Positions 10,577 through 22,449 of a DNA stretch of 64,000 bases are shown here, in pieces (position 1 is the stretch's first letter; every line of letters begins with the position of its first letter). The stretch is from Cunninghamia lanceolata. Taxonomy: Eukaryota > Streptophyta > Pinopsida > Cupressales > Cupressaceae. The translations under genes were made by a program, and so were the position numbers. The notes beneath the pieces were generated by a model. It did no database searches and had not been told where the DNA came from. It saw only the letters and a list, made by a program, of their open reading frames with translations. Where the stretch lies: positions 6,226,501 to 6,290,500 of the forward strand of contig BSBN01001017.1 of NCBI GenBank assembly GCA_027924645.1, given 5' to 3'.

Positions 10577-12674
10577 ATGCCACCACGACATCGAGCAGGC
10601 CAAAGGAGTGAGTTTTATTTATTTTTTTGTTTGAATTTGTTTCTAAATAGGTAGGTTTGAGTCAATTTTTGATGTAAATTTCCTTAATTGTCAGGAAATG
10701 TTAATGCACCTCCTCCTCCTCCTCAAAATCCATAAAATCCTGAGAGGAAATACTTGCCGAAGAACAACCCGAACAACAAACTCCTCATCCATTCCTCGAC
10801 ATGCCCCTTGAACACAAGAAAATCTAATGGCGCAAATTGAAAACAATAAAAAAGAAATTGAATACATAATTGCAAGGTTGAAATATCCTTCAACTTCAAC
10901 CTTGCATAGGTCCACACTTGCTCAATCTCTTGAATCTATGTTATCAAATGTAGATTCAATTAGCAAGCAAATATCTAGTTGGTCGGATAAGAGGAGAGAG
11001 TTTAGAGAGTATTATGCAGACAAGCTATCATATGAAGATGTGAAAAAGTTACAAATTACAAAATTGGACTTGTGTTCCATTTTCACAAACCCACAAACAA
11101 ATCAACCTCCACCCATTACATGCAAGAGGTTCCCTATCCATTGGTGCAACAACCAAGTGATAAGGGATAATTTTGGGCAGAGGTGGTGGATGGTTTTTGA
11201 CCATCCTCCATGTAATAATAATGAGGTCCTGCAATACTTTTTGAGGAAACTCTACTACGAGTTTGTCTTCAATAAACTGCCAAACTATTTTGATATGCGG
11301 GACTTCTAGGGTAGAGGTGGGGGGTCAGTACAAGATAGACTAGGGGCACGTGTTGACCCACATCGACCAGTGAGATGAGTAATCAGCAAACCAGCCCATG
11401 AGCATGTTTCTGTCCCTTCCATTGTGAAGGAGAGTGTTGAGGTCGATACACTTCAGTCCATTAGTGCTTTGACCCAGAGCATCATAGAGCATGCCAATCC
11501 TGTAGCACAACGTGGGTTGGGAGATAGTGCGAGGAGTAGGGTCCCACCCCATGCTTATCAGACTTGTGGGTCAGCCTGTGGTTATGACCCCATGGATAGT
11601 TAGGATGTAGGTGCACAGGCTACATCTGCAGCTGAGCAAATGGTGATGACAGATACCCTCTTGAGTGAGACTTTCAGCCTTGATACTCAAGTAAATATTA
11701 GCAAGTTCATTGAATTTAATTTATTAAATTTCATTTTTGAAATGCAAGATTAACTAATTTAGTTTGATAATTTTAATAAAATTTTAGGGTCATAGCGTTG
11801 ATGTAGTTTTCAGTGGTTCTCCACCTGCATATTACACTACATCATCTACTGTTAGGGTATGTAACTAGTAAACAATTATAAATATTACATGTGAATAGCA
11901 TCGTTATATGAATGGTATTCTAATATCTAATTTTAGATGTTGAATAGGTTAATATTAGAGATTTCACGACAATACCTGCCAACGGTGGTGGACTTCAAAG
12001 CTTCACGGAGGTAATAAAATAAATAGTTTAATGAATGAATTGTACTTACTAGATTTTTGTATGTGACTTGTGTGCTTTATTGTGTGTACTTCCATGTTTA
12101 GGTGAATGTGCGTGTATGTTAGAAGCCATGATTTGCATCACTATTATAGTTTTCGTAATTGAATAATGTTGTTTTATTTCCAGATGATGCAGGTTGCAGA
12201 GACACCTCCCGATGTTCATAGGGCAATGGAGCATGGTGTGACCTCTGCGATTCATAGCTCCATGCCATTGATAGGGGTATGAGGCAGATTAGTAAATTTC
12301 AATTTACATTCATTGTTATAGTTGTTTATTTTTGAAAAATCAAAAGATTATTGATTTAAAGTTTAATTTCTATCTGGATGGTTTCTATAGGACATGACAT
12401 CACCATAGCCTATTCCTGCTACTAAGGCAAGTGAGGAGACAGATTATATGGTTGCGATAAGTGATTATTTTGTTAAATGTTTCATTTTTTATAACATGTA
12501 ATTTCTATATATTAATGTCTATACTTTTTATTGTAATAGCTAAAGATGCAGGAAGAACTAAATAGGAGGAGCAGCCCTCGGGTTCGTAGTAGACCACCCA
12601 CATACGTGTCTCCATCCCCTAGAAGATCAAAGGCTGCCTGTGACCTATTCTCTTCACCAGCCAGAGGGGAATGA
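10577..12674 (+). pseudogene. decayed multi-exon gene in the TIR element, function unknown
   Basis: Possible first exon at 10577-10607 (MPPRHRAGQR, donor GTGAGT), then an acceptor at 10694. A long exon frame runs from about 10827 to 11691 (MAQIENNKKEIEYIIARLKY, then RWWMVFDHPP and LRKLYYEFVFNKLP), broken by stops at 11307, 11376 and 11600. Short exons with GT and AG edges follow: 11788-11856, 11937-12010, 12184-12276, 12391-12450 and 12541-12674, the last ending SPARGE. Most exons keep phase 0, which supports a real spliced gene; the 12010 junction is not in phase and one stop lies at about 12406. I recognise no domain. It could be a transposition accessory protein or captured host sequence. 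Confidence 0.5.
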
Positions 12675-13322
12675 CTTTTTATTGTGTTCCTTTGTTGTAT
12701 GCCTATATGGCATTTGTGGACATATATTTTGTATTGCATATAGTTTACATTGTATGCCTATATGGCATTTTTGTAAGCCTATATGGCTATTTTGTATATA
12801 TGTTATACTTATATTGACAGATATTGATGTATGCCTATATGGATATTTGGTTAATACAAATCTTTTTTATTGATGGCATCCATACTTGCATTATAAATCC
12901 ACATTTGAATGGATATTTGTAGATGGCTACTTCAACTATTTAAAGTCCAATTGTATTACATAGGATGTTTGTTGATCCAATAAGCCAGCTATTGTTATTC
13001 AAGTATCACCTAAACCTCATTTTGGAACTAAAAAATAAAAATTGTATTTAAAATAAAAATGAATCATCATGTTGAATAGAAAATATTCATATTCTTTATG
13101 AGTTGCTCAATTGAAAATATTCAAATGAGTATGTTGATCCATATTCTTTATGAGTTGGTCAATTGAAAATATTTCTTAATTTCTTGTTATTATACCATAT
13201 TGGGATGCAAAGAGTATGTTTATTGTTTTGAATAAGATAGTCAAAATCATATGCTTATGAGCACCTGATGACCATTAAATGTAATTCCTCTTGTATATAA
13301 GGCGAGGTTATGAGATTACATT
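12675..13322. other. noncoding left-arm sequence with short repeats
   Basis: The 3' flank of the decayed gene. Four copies of a GCCTATATGG-type word lie at about 12700, 12753, 12774 and 12829. Two copies of CATATTCTTTATGAGTTG occur near 13090 and 13141. A TATATAAG word at 13294-13301 sits just upstream of the Copia-2 insertion site and could be a promoter of whatever lay there. No protein is seen. Confidence 0.5.
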
Positions 13323-13327
13323 GAGTC
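13323..13327. other. Copia-2 target-site duplication, left copy
   Basis: GAGTC directly before the 5' LTR. The same five bases follow the 3' LTR at 55608-55612. A 5-bp duplication is normal for LTR retrotransposons and proves the outer limits of Copia-2. Confidence 0.95.
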
Positions 13328-14701
13328 TGTTGCAAGTATGGGCCTAACCGGTGTTGTCATTAATGTCAACATACTCCTATTGCATTGATGATAAGGATTG
13401 GATGAGCTGTGTGCTGAGGATATTGAGAAAATTAGTCCTAATCAGGAATAGAGAAGAACAGTGAAGATAATGAGGTAAAAATCCTAGATAAGATGAAGAT
13501 CAGAGGATGCACTTTAAAGGGTTTACAGATATGTGTCTTAATATAATCCAGTAAAGATTTCAGAGCTCCGCATGAAGATCTGAAGAAGTTATGGGCACTT
13601 AACTAAAACTGGCTTTGATAGATGTTCAGAGGTGACAGAGTGACACAGATAGGTCCGATGAGATCCGGAAATGCAATATCTTGTTCTACAGATTTGGTGG
13701 AGTGTTTAGGAAGTCAATGTGAATTGACAACCCAATTGGTTCATGGTTTAGAGGTCTACAAGCATCTATTCCAATGTGACAGTGATAACAGACTGTGTTC
13801 TTGAGGTCCCAGATGAAGGAGAGAATGATTTCAGTAAACATTAGTGTGGATGTTCTTGGTGATTTAGGCAACCTTGTGGAGGTCTTTGGATTGTGTCCAG
13901 TTCATGTTTGTGGTCTACATTAAGGATTGATCTAGTAATTGAAGAACTACTTTCAGATGATGGTGTTCTTCCTAAGTCTGGTCGACCGGATGAGTTACAC
14001 ATCCTGAGGATGATGTTGAAGATGTTCTGTGAAGAATGGCGTGTTTCTAAAGAAAGATTGAAGACTCAGATCTGTGTGGCCGACAGTGTGTTGATCCATG
14101 TGGAGTCTTTTTGTAATTAATCATATTGTATTTATGTATTTTCTTTGTAATGTTTACCAACTTGGATGATTATCCCTAAGTCAATGTCTTGTATAAATAA
14201 GGAGTTGTAAAGTCATTTCAAATGTATCCAGTGGAGATGAGAGAGTGGTAGAGAGGAGGAAAGCGAAAGGCAGAGCAAAAGTATTGGGCTTAAATGGAAC
14301 TGACTCAAGCATGGTGAAGATGCTATTCTTCAGTTGAAGTATGTAATACTTATTATTCTATAGACAGTGTGTCTCCTGTAGGCAGTGAGTCTCTTGTGAG
14401 CAGTGTGCTCGAGCAGTGAGCCCTAATTGGCATGTGCCATTTTGTTCTTCCTATTTTTCTAATAGAGAATACATTCTTGGGTTAGTCACCCCGTGGTTTT
14501 TCCCTTAACTAGGTTTTCCACGTCAAAAATCTTGGTGTCTTATGTGTTAATATGTTTCTGCTCTTGAATTATTGCATTGTGTTTCCATGATTGATTTATC
14601 ATTATGCTGCTAAATTAAGTAAAGGATTTAAGTGATTAATTGGAAGAAAGTTTTGGACAACTAATTCACCCCCCTCTCAGTTGTCTGTCCTAAATCCAAC
14701 A
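13328..14701 (+). repeat. Copia-2 5' LTR
   Basis: 1,374 bp, nearly identical to 54229-55607 apart from scattered substitutions. A TATAAATA box at 14192-14199 is the probable core promoter. GTGAGCC-type words at about 14365-14425 lie in the presumed R or leader part. The open frames at 13622-13804 and 13893-14120 recur partly in the other LTR but show no domain and are probably chance. Confidence 0.95.
14192..14199 (+). promoter_or_regulatory. TATA box of Copia-2 5' LTR
   Basis: TATAAATA within CTTGTATAAATAAGG, about 500 bp before the LTR end. It is repeated at 55096-55103 in the 3' LTR. It is the best core-promoter match in the LTR; the transcription start would be about 30 bp downstream. 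Confidence 0.6.
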
Positions 14702-14702
14702 A

Positions 14703-14715
14703 TTAGTATCAGAGC
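14703..14715 (+). other. Copia-2 primer binding site (initiator-Met tRNA)
   Basis: TTAGTATCAGAGC directly after the LTR, one base from TGGTATCAGAGC, complementary to initiator-methionine tRNA. Confidence 0.85.
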
Positions 14716-14757
14716 TAAGTTCCTCTAAAAGAGCTTAACAGCTTGAGGAGATCCAGG

Positions 14758-15540
14758 ATGTCGTCCTACAAGGACAGTCCGAGGTTTGATGGAACCAATT
14801 TTACTCTTTGGAAAAGTCACATGGAATGTCACTTGGAATGTATGGGAACACAGTATTAGATCATGGCTTCAAATAAGTATACCCCTCCATAGAATGGTCC
14901 GAGAACTATAGATGAAATCAGAGATGCTGGAAACAATCTGCGGACTAAAGAAGCTCTTCTAAGTGCCTTGTCTGATTCAGAGCTGACAAATGTTGTTGAC
15001 CTACAAATTTATTTTAAGATTTGGGAAAAAATGGAACTTCTGCATGAAGGAGACAAGTATGTTAAATGTGCCAAGCTACAGAGTCTGAAAGGAAAATTTG
15101 AAAATCTGAAGATGAGAGAAGATGAAAATATCACTACATTTATACCAAGAGTAAATGAGCTTGTTTGTGGCATTAGATGTACTAGTGGAGTCTTGGATGA
15201 AGATGAGATTGTTGGCAAAGTTCTTAGATCCCTTCCTGATTCTTACAAGTACAACATTGCTGCTATTAAAGAATTCAGATCTATTTCAGGTATCACAAGA
15301 GATCAATTGGTTGGTAAATTGACTGAGTTTGGAGATGCCCCCCCCCAAGACTAAATCTACATTCAAAGCTAGTGCCTCTGTTAAAGGAAAACAAAATTTT
15401 GATCCAGGAGAGAACTCCTCAAAGAAACTTTCATGGTATGAGAAAGCAAGAAAAGACCTAGAAGTAGATGAAGCAGAAGCTGCTCAACTTGAAACCCTTA
15501 TTGCAAAAAGACTACCAAGAGGATCTGGTAAGTATGAAAG
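14758..15540 (+). pseudogene. gag: Copia-2 gag, N-terminal part
   Basis: Gag capsid region. It starts at ATG 14758 (MSSYKDSPRFDGTNFTLW), with stops at about 14857 and 14893, then is open from 14968 (KLQSLKGKFENLKMREDENI, then DEIVGKVLRSLPDSYKY), the UBN2/gag-polypeptide domain. A run of nine C at 15338-15346 coincides with a frameshift; the next frame continues KTKSTFKASASVKGKQNF to RLPRGSGKYE at 15537. Gypsy-A then interrupts; the zinc knuckle continues at about 50562. Inactive. Confidence 0.85.
15536..15540. other. Gypsy-A target-site duplication, left copy
   Basis: GAAAG before the Gypsy-A 5' LTR, repeated at 50557-50561 after its 3' LTR. It places the insertion inside Copia-2 gag. Confidence 0.95.
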
Positions 15541-15779
15541 TGTTGTGTGGTTACACAACACGCCCCATTTTGACTTAGCAAAATAGGGACCCAACTTTTT
15601 GGCTTTGCTTGTGTCTTCTTCTTGCTGGCAGTCTGGTAAAATTCAATCAATACAGATGATCTTGCACAATGGCTAGGGAAGTCATCATCATGAGGTTAGT
15701 TTGTCAAACTTCATATTTCATTTCATTAACCTCAAATTTGGAAAGAGCATTAAATTTCATGAATGTTTACCTTTTACAT

Positions 15780-16510
15780 CACCCTGATATTCCTTAGGAT
15801 GTAAAAGTTATGAACGATCAAAGTCTTGGTCAAACCTGATATTCATAAAGGGGCGGAGGTAAGTCATCATCATATTTCCCAATATCAGTTATCTTACGAA
15901 ATATCACCCTGATCTAATTTATCACCTGATAAATTATCTGTTTGCGACCTGCGGACGTCATTTTTAGGTGGTTGTGGTACTTACCCATCAAATAATAGCA
16001 TGTATTCCGCAAGGATGATATTTCGAAACATCAGCTGATATTTTGAATATAACCTTATCTTTCAAATATCATCCGGTCATCAAATATCACCCTGGAACTT
16101 TTATCCTGATGACATCATCCAACCCGATAACAAAGAGAATCAACATGATGATGACATCATTATCATTTTTACCTCGCGGAGGTATATTTCCTAAAATCAC
16201 CCTTTCATAAAACATGACGATGATGTCATAGTGCTTCAATGATAGACTAAACCAATATCATGGTGGCGTCATCATGATATTCCGAGAGAGGCTACTTAAG
16301 CAATGCATAAGGTCATCATCCTTTTCGAAACATCACTCGATATTTTGAACATCACCTGATCTTTTATAACATGACCCGATGGTCTGAAAATAACCCAATA
16401 TACCGACATAAGTTTCCCGCTAAGATGCGGATGGTCATATTACGAGACGGTGATATTTTGAATATCACCTTATATTCAAAACATCACTCGATATTCCAAA
16501 AGATCATCCT
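15780..16510. repeat. CCCGAT/ATCACC short-motif cluster in Gypsy-A 5' LTR
   Basis: Many degenerate copies of words such as AATATCACC, AACATCACTCGATATT and TTTTGAATATCACC, spaced irregularly by 15-60 bp and rich in CpG compared with the surroundings. The 3' LTR copy (about 43870-44610) has more intact CCCGAT where this copy shows CTCGAT or CTGAT. Probably part of the U3 regulatory region; function unknown. Confidence 0.6.
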
Positions 16511-16873
16511 CCTCTTCTTGTCGTACGACATTGAATGCTCATTAATGCGGTAGATGTTTCCCACTGATGGTTAATGCGATGGTCACATCTGGCAACCTCT
16601 GGAGGTTTCCGTGCAGAAACTTAATGATTAAGATTGATTTAATTAGATTGTGCCCTAACTGACCAAATAAATGGGTTTAAGATGAATTCACAACGTCATT
16701 ATGCACTTAACTTGCGATAAGATTAGTTTTTATACAGAGCTGAGCTTTCAAACCTTCCTATGAACCACCTGCAGATGTATACAGCTTGAATCAGAATGAA
16801 GGGCATGATTATCAACAGTATCAGGATTATCCCATATAATCATCATTGTAATTCAAAGGGATAAGCACACCAG

Positions 16874-17079
16874 GTAAGTAATTGAAACCCTCTTGCTGTT
16901 ATTCAATGCATGTCCATGTAAAATGATGTTCATTGATTTGAAGCTAGGATTTTTGTATATCATGATGAAATAACTGTTTAATAAGCATATGCATGATGCC
17001 ATAAAGATGTAGAATATATATGTATATATGCATGCATGAGATGAAGTATCAATCTTGAGACTAGTTCTCGGCATTGCAG
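16874..17079 (+). other. probable 5'-UTR intron of the Gypsy-A LTR gene
   Basis: Donor CAG|GTAAGT at 16873/16874 and acceptor TTGCAG|GAAATC at 17079/17080, six bases before the ATG at 17086. Both sites are kept in the 3' LTR copy. The interval is AT-rich, and the two LTRs differ here in the length of a TA run, as expected of noncoding sequence. This is a sequence-based prediction only. Confidence 0.55.
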
Positions 17080-17085
17080 GAAATC

Positions 17086-17780
17086 ATGGCAGACAAAAGA
17101 TTGATGAAGTCCGAGGTAGAATTTGTTAAGCCAATGTTTGCACAGCCTAAAGGTGTGCAATTCAAATATGGAGCTATAGGTGACACTCACCAGGTAATAC
17201 AAATTTGGTTGCATGGGCAAACAAGATCAACATTAATAATGAGGATGCTCTGCTTGAGGCCGTTTTTGTGTCCGGCATGTGGAATGCAGTTGGTTTTCCA
17301 TACTCCATGGAAGCTCTTGAACTGGTTATTGAGTGTGCCAGAAATTATAATCCCCAAACAAGGAGGGTGGAGAAGCATGGGAGAGTGTATGTAGACTTAT
17401 CTATCAAGTGTCTTTCCACCATGTTCAATTTGCCACTAGGTAAGAATGTTGTAAGTATTGACCTAAAGAAGCTGGAAATAGAATATGAAGTTAATAAGAA
17501 GGTTGCTAGGAAGAGAATATACGGATGGAGAGCCAAAAATAGTCCTTATACAGGCGCAGCCAAGTTGCCTGTTCATTTATATATATTTAACTTTGATGAC
17601 GAGTATCAGTTCATGATCACCCTACTCAGTCGGGCAATAGGACAGCCAACAGCTGGAAGTTTCAAAGATTGGATGTATGGAGTCATCCTAATGTGCTTAT
17701 ACACTGAGAACAGGCCATTATGGGCCAAAATGATAAGTGATGCTCTGGATGAGCAACTAAAAAACCTAGGAGGTACATAA
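17086..17780 (+). pseudogene. Gypsy-A LTR gene, N-terminal frame (5' LTR copy)
   Basis: About 230 codons from MADKRLMKSEVEFVKPMF. One G is missing at about 17193 relative to the 3' LTR copy, which shifts the frame; it continues open from 17205 to 17780. Visible segments: PFSMEALELVIE-like start, VYVDLSIKCLSTMFNLPLG, YGWRAKNSPYTGAAKLP and FKDWMYGVILMCLY. Not gag or pol. The VYVDLS...MFNLPLG stretch faintly recalls the plant-transposon-protein type domain in some gypsy extra ORFs, but I would not assign it. GGAGGTACATAATG at its end is a possible splice donor to the next frame. Confidence 0.6.
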
Positions 17781-17862
17781 TGTGCTTTCTATATGACCTC
17801 ATACATTATTTATGCATGTGCCTATAAAGGTACATTTAATGGATTGACTATAGAGGGGAAGA

Positions 17863-20800
17863 TTGGTGGCACCACCAATGATGCACACATCTGGGACCAT
17901 TACCCCCAGTTACAAAGAGTTAACTACCTCCAATAAATTGGTGAATGATGCAATCTCTATGCATCTATTGAGGACCACGCAGGAAGAGAGAACTAAGAGA
18001 CTGAGCATGGAAGCTCAGGAGGTATTATACAGGCATGGAGCCTGGTTCATTCAATTTGCATCCTTTTCATACATTAGGGTTGAAGGATTTCAAGACTATC
18101 CTCTCATGCTCCAAGATATCCAACTGATGCTATAGTATTAATGGAGTTCATAAGGCAGATTGTAACAATGCTGGATGCCTACAAAGCTAATAACAAGCTT
18201 CCTCCAGTATTACTCCCAGTAACAATGGGCTGGTATATGTGCCCAGATAGTGAAAATATTAAGAAAGCCATAGCTGGCTTAACCATGATGAAGTTACAGC
18301 CATTTCCATTGATAAGACCATATGATCCTTATGGAAGGATACAGAAGATCATGGGATAGCCCATTCACCAAAGGCATCTTGAAGATTTTTGGGCAGATTG
18401 CAAGGATGAGGTTGAAGCTCGAAGAAGATATCAAAGGTTAATAGTTAACCAAATCAGAACCTTTGGTTGCATTTCCATCCCAACGCAAATGAAGAAGGAT
18501 GATGGAAAGATAATGGTTGAAGAATATGAAGAGAAGAAGATATACAGCGATACCATATCAGCCCCGGATCTTACAATGCAGGAGGACATCTCCTTTGATC
18601 CATTCATGGGCAGGATATTGCAGCTAACCCAAGCTTGGGTGGATAAGTAGGTAAATATACTGAAGAAAAAAGGTGTGGCCCTTACAATAGAGAACAAAAA
18701 GAAAGGACAAGAGCTCTTCACTGATGAATATGATGATTTCCTGAATGAGAAGAGGAAGTCCAAGGGAGACAGGTTGCCACCTCAACAAAAACAGAGCAAA
18801 AGACCTCCTAGAGGGAAGAAAATGGAAGAAGAACCCAAAGGGGTCATTATTAAGAGAATAATAGATACTGCTAAGGAAGTGGTAGCATCAGGAGAAGCAT
18901 CAGCTTCAGGCCAGGCTTTAGCATCATCTATGCCTCCTCCGTTGGATAAGCAAAAGTCAAAGAGAATACAAAGGGCTGATGTAGTGGTTACTGAGACCTA
19001 TGAAGAGGGTCAAGCCTCACAGAAACAAATGGAGGAGGATATCCCTCTGGAAGGGGAGCCTGATGAAGAAGAAGGCCCCATATCCTTAACAAGGAAAAGA
19101 AAGGCACCTCAGGTGATTGCCCCCACACCGAAGAAAACAAGAACATCCATGAGGGGTGAAATAAGGCAAAGCCCCATTATGCTAAGAGGGGCAGGTAGTG
19201 AAGTTTTCAAACAGGAGTTACAACACAATGTACCACTTCCTACCATTGTGAAATTTAAAGCTGAACAAGCTGAAGAGCAGTTCAAAGAAACCTCTAGAGA
19301 AGTTCCAGGTGGTCTTGTCTCGTTAGAGGAAACAGTAGATTTATCTGATGATGATGTGGTTAAAGATGTAACTGCTCAGCAAATGGAAACACTTGCTGCA
19401 GGCACCCACATCACTCGTTTTGGGACCCCATCAGTATAGGGAATTGGAGAAAAACAAGTTGAACAAGAAAAAGAAAGAAGCCCTGAGAAAATTGCACAAC
19501 AGATAGGGCTAGATGAGTTAGTTGAGTAGGTCACCAGCCCTGAAGTGGTGGACCTTTCATATATAAAGGATGCAAGTCCTCAGCATCAGACTAATGCACC
19601 TGATGAGGTGAGTAAAACTGAAGAAGTAAAATTGATTGAAGTAAAAATGCACACTCCAAATTTGGGTCAATCACAACAAGATATAGCTAATGAACCCAAA
19701 ATAGTAGAAGTCCAAGAAAAGGGTGAGGATGAAAAGGTCATATTAAATGACGAGATCCTCCGGACTCAAGAGACTTCAGGAGATAAAGAAAAGTTAGATC
19801 ATGATGATCTGAAAACTCAGGAGGAGGTATGTATTTCAGGTGCAGAGAAAGATATGATGCAAGATTAGGCAGAGGCACCTAAGGTAGATGAAATAATATC
19901 CACTGATGCAGGCATATCTCAAGATGAAGAAATTAATAAGGTGGATGAGGTAAGAACGGACGAAGCAAAAGATCAGGGTCACGATATTCATGATGATCAA
20001 CAGGATCACCCTCTAGAGAAAGAGGTTCCTCATCAGGAAGATGTACCAAAAGATCACTCTCATGAAGAGCATCATGAGGAAGAACAAAGAAAATCACCTT
20101 CTCCATCAAACGCAGATGCACTTACAGTAGATCAAGGTGATGATCATGATGACCATGCAGGAAACTGAGGTACAAAGGATCAAGTTCCTCAGTGGCTGGA
20201 AAGAGAGATTGGCACTGAAACAGGTATGGAAATTCAAGAATTTAATGTGTCTACCTTATTTTCAGAAACATTAATAAAGCCCAAGAGGAAGGCTAGGTTG
20301 ACCTCGGCCATTAGAAGGGATCCTAGAACAGGTAGGAGGACAGCGCAGGTAGCATTCCCTACTGTAGATAAAGAGAAAGGTAAAATCACTCTGGATGAAT
20401 TCTAGATCAGCACAGTGGATTTGGGGTTTGCTAATGAAGACCAGGAGGGTCAAGAGGGAAAAGACATAATTGATTCTTTGATCCAGAAAGTCAAAAGAGA
20501 AAAGGATAAAAATAAGCAACACAAAGAGCACATTTCTCACTTACATACATATATAAAAGGGTTAATTAACCCTGAAGATACTTCAACTGATCATTCAGTC
20601 CCATTGACTGCTATTTCCCAAGAGGAGGTAAATAAGTTGGATCTCATGAAACATGAGTCATCCATATTGAGAAGGTGGATGTAATCCACATTTGACATAG
20701 TAGAGGAAGTAGTAAGGGCCTCTTTGAAGAGGTGGAATTCCCTTAGTGGCTCCAGGAAGAAGGTAGATAAATTGCAAATGGAGATAGGGAAAAGGTCTTT

Positions 20801-21428
20801 TCAATTGGAGAAGATATTGGCTATCCTGGGAGAAATAAGGAGGATCAGTCCTCAAATACTTACACATAAGCAAGTGCTGAATAATAACAATGAATTATTG
20901 ATAGATATATGGTATAAAGACATCCAATTTGAATGTGATGTACTCAAAAGATGCAACAATAAGTTGAGAGAAATCAGCATGAGGCTACATGATATGATGT
21001 CTTTTGAAGCAGAAATTTTTGAAATGTTGGAAGGAAAGGTGGAAAGAAAGATAGAAAATCAAGATGAGGAGTTTGCAATCCAAGCTCTACATAATAACTT
21101 CCAATTCATTGCTGATGATCCACTAGGCCAATTGACAGAAGAAGTCATGGATAGACTGGTGAGGACCAAGGTGAAAGTGGAAAATTATAATGAGACATTA
21201 CACAACAGAAGGAATAAATTGGATAACATCCGAAGTAAATACCAAGCACATAAACATGCCAATACCAAAGCAAAGACTCAAGATGGTGGAGAAATAGATA
21301 AAATAGTGCAGTTGTATGAAAATGTCAAGGTAGTTATGCAAGCTCATATACAAGGTCCCAATCATCAGGATAATGAAGATACAGCAAGTGATGCACCTAA
21401 TGATGAAGAGCATGAATTCGACGGGTAG
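17863..21428 (+). pseudogene. Gypsy-A LTR gene, main frame (5' LTR copy)
   Basis: About 1,190 codons, same gene as 45967-49533. It starts after a TATAG acceptor-like site at 17853 with APPMMHTSGTITPSYKELTT. A single-base deletion near 18107 and in-frame stops at about 18357, 18648, 19437, 19528, 19866, 20166, 20403 and 20683 break it. Order: a globular N part (to about 18660), a low-complexity acidic and lysine-rich middle with QAQS-like, HDIHDDQQDH and HSHEEHHEEE tracts, then a helical C part (MKHESSILRRWM, IQFECDVLKRCNNKLREISM) likely to form coiled coil. It ends EHEFDG. No known enzymatic motif. Lies wholly in the LTR and on the element's sense strand. Confidence 0.65.
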
Positions 21429-21617
21429 ATAAGGATGTAGCATAAAGCAGATATCAACATCTGACACTTAAGGAAAATAAGTATTTCAGATGGTTGCCAG
21501 CTGGCAACCTGTGCCACATGATAATGTTGACCAGGTCAAAGAAGAATATTCGCCATAGATATTCATAGATAAATCTTGATCATAGATCATTTTTGTAACT
21601 GATCCCTCACCTTGTTC

Positions 21618-21625
21618 TATAAAAG
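21618..21625 (+). promoter_or_regulatory. TATA box of Gypsy-A 5' LTR
   Basis: TATAAAAG in GTTCTATAAAAGGTGCAGGG, about 190 bp after the LTR reading frame ends and 825 bp before the LTR end. The copy at 49723-49730 is conserved. It is the likely start of genomic RNA transcription, which puts the LTR gene in U3. Confidence 0.65.
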
Positions 21626-22449
21626 GTGCAGGGATGTTTTATTTTTAGACATTTGAAACTTAATTGAAATCTGTTTGCTGAAATATTCAGGGCTCATTTG
21701 AAAGTTGTTGTATACATATATGTTCTTGCATACTTAATAAATGAGAAGACTGTTTTGATTACAATCCGTCATAAATCTTGAGTAATTAGTGTGTGAATTC
21801 TGGATATGTGCTTTGATTTGCTGCATCCCTTAGAGTGCATATTACCTTGCATATGTTGTCTTCATACCTTTCCTTTGAAGTTAGCATCGACTGTATCTAG
21901 CTGTGGAATGTCCTGGTGAACATATGGTTTGATTTCTCCTCTTCATGACTGTATCTGATGTATATGTGGCTCAATAGCTGAAGGTTCAACTTTAACTTGA
22001 AGTATTTCTTTCAATTTCTTTCAATTTTAGAGCATTTCATCATCATCATTGCAAATAATTGACAATCTTAAGGAAACAAGTACAAATATGCAGACATCTC
22101 ATAGATAACTGAACATATTTAGCATATTTGAGGGTAAAGCATGTCAAAAAGGACAAATATCATGCAAAGACTCAAAGATAAACATAATATTTGAAGCATA
22201 TCTTGTGTAAAAATAACTATCTATGCAGTATCATTATAGGAAACATTATCTTACAGAGGAAATCCACGTAAGGCCCCAAAATGGAAACAACAACACACAT
22301 CAACCTCTGAGTAATGTCAGAAGATTAAGACCTAATCACTGGAGCCTTGGGATCATGAATTCTTTGAATTCATTGTATCTTTCAAGATGAATAAATGTTA
22401 ATGTGTACTTTTATTCTATGTTTGTTTATGACTAACATCATGATCAACA

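Larger units (their letters stand above)
15541..22449 (+). repeat. Gypsy-A 5' LTR, 6.9 kb
   Basis: Starts TGTTGTGTGGTTACACAACA, itself a perfect 8-bp-arm hairpin, and ends GATCAACA. It matches 43638-50556 along its length. Parts in order: terminal hairpin; CCCGAT/ATCACC short-motif region (about 15780-16510); 5' UTR with a probable intron (16874-17079); LTR reading frames (17086-21428); TATA box (21618-21625); noncoding R/U5 part to 22449. This is far longer than ordinary gypsy LTRs but within the range of the largest Ogre-type LTRs. Confidence 0.93.

Noticed and set aside
13622..14120. ORFs in the Copia-2 LTR suggesting a third LTR gene
   Set aside because: At 60 to 100 codons they are only partly shared by the two LTRs and have no domain, unlike the long frames in the gypsy LTRs.
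17773..17853. Simple GT-AG intron joining the two Gypsy-A LTR frames
   Set aside because: The obvious donor and acceptor do not restore the second frame in either LTR copy, so I left it as a noncoding gap and not as a called intron.
18431..18763. Minus-strand ORFs at 18431-18763 and 46536-46868
   Set aside because: Antisense shadows of the LTR gene in both LTR copies, kept only because the sense frame is.
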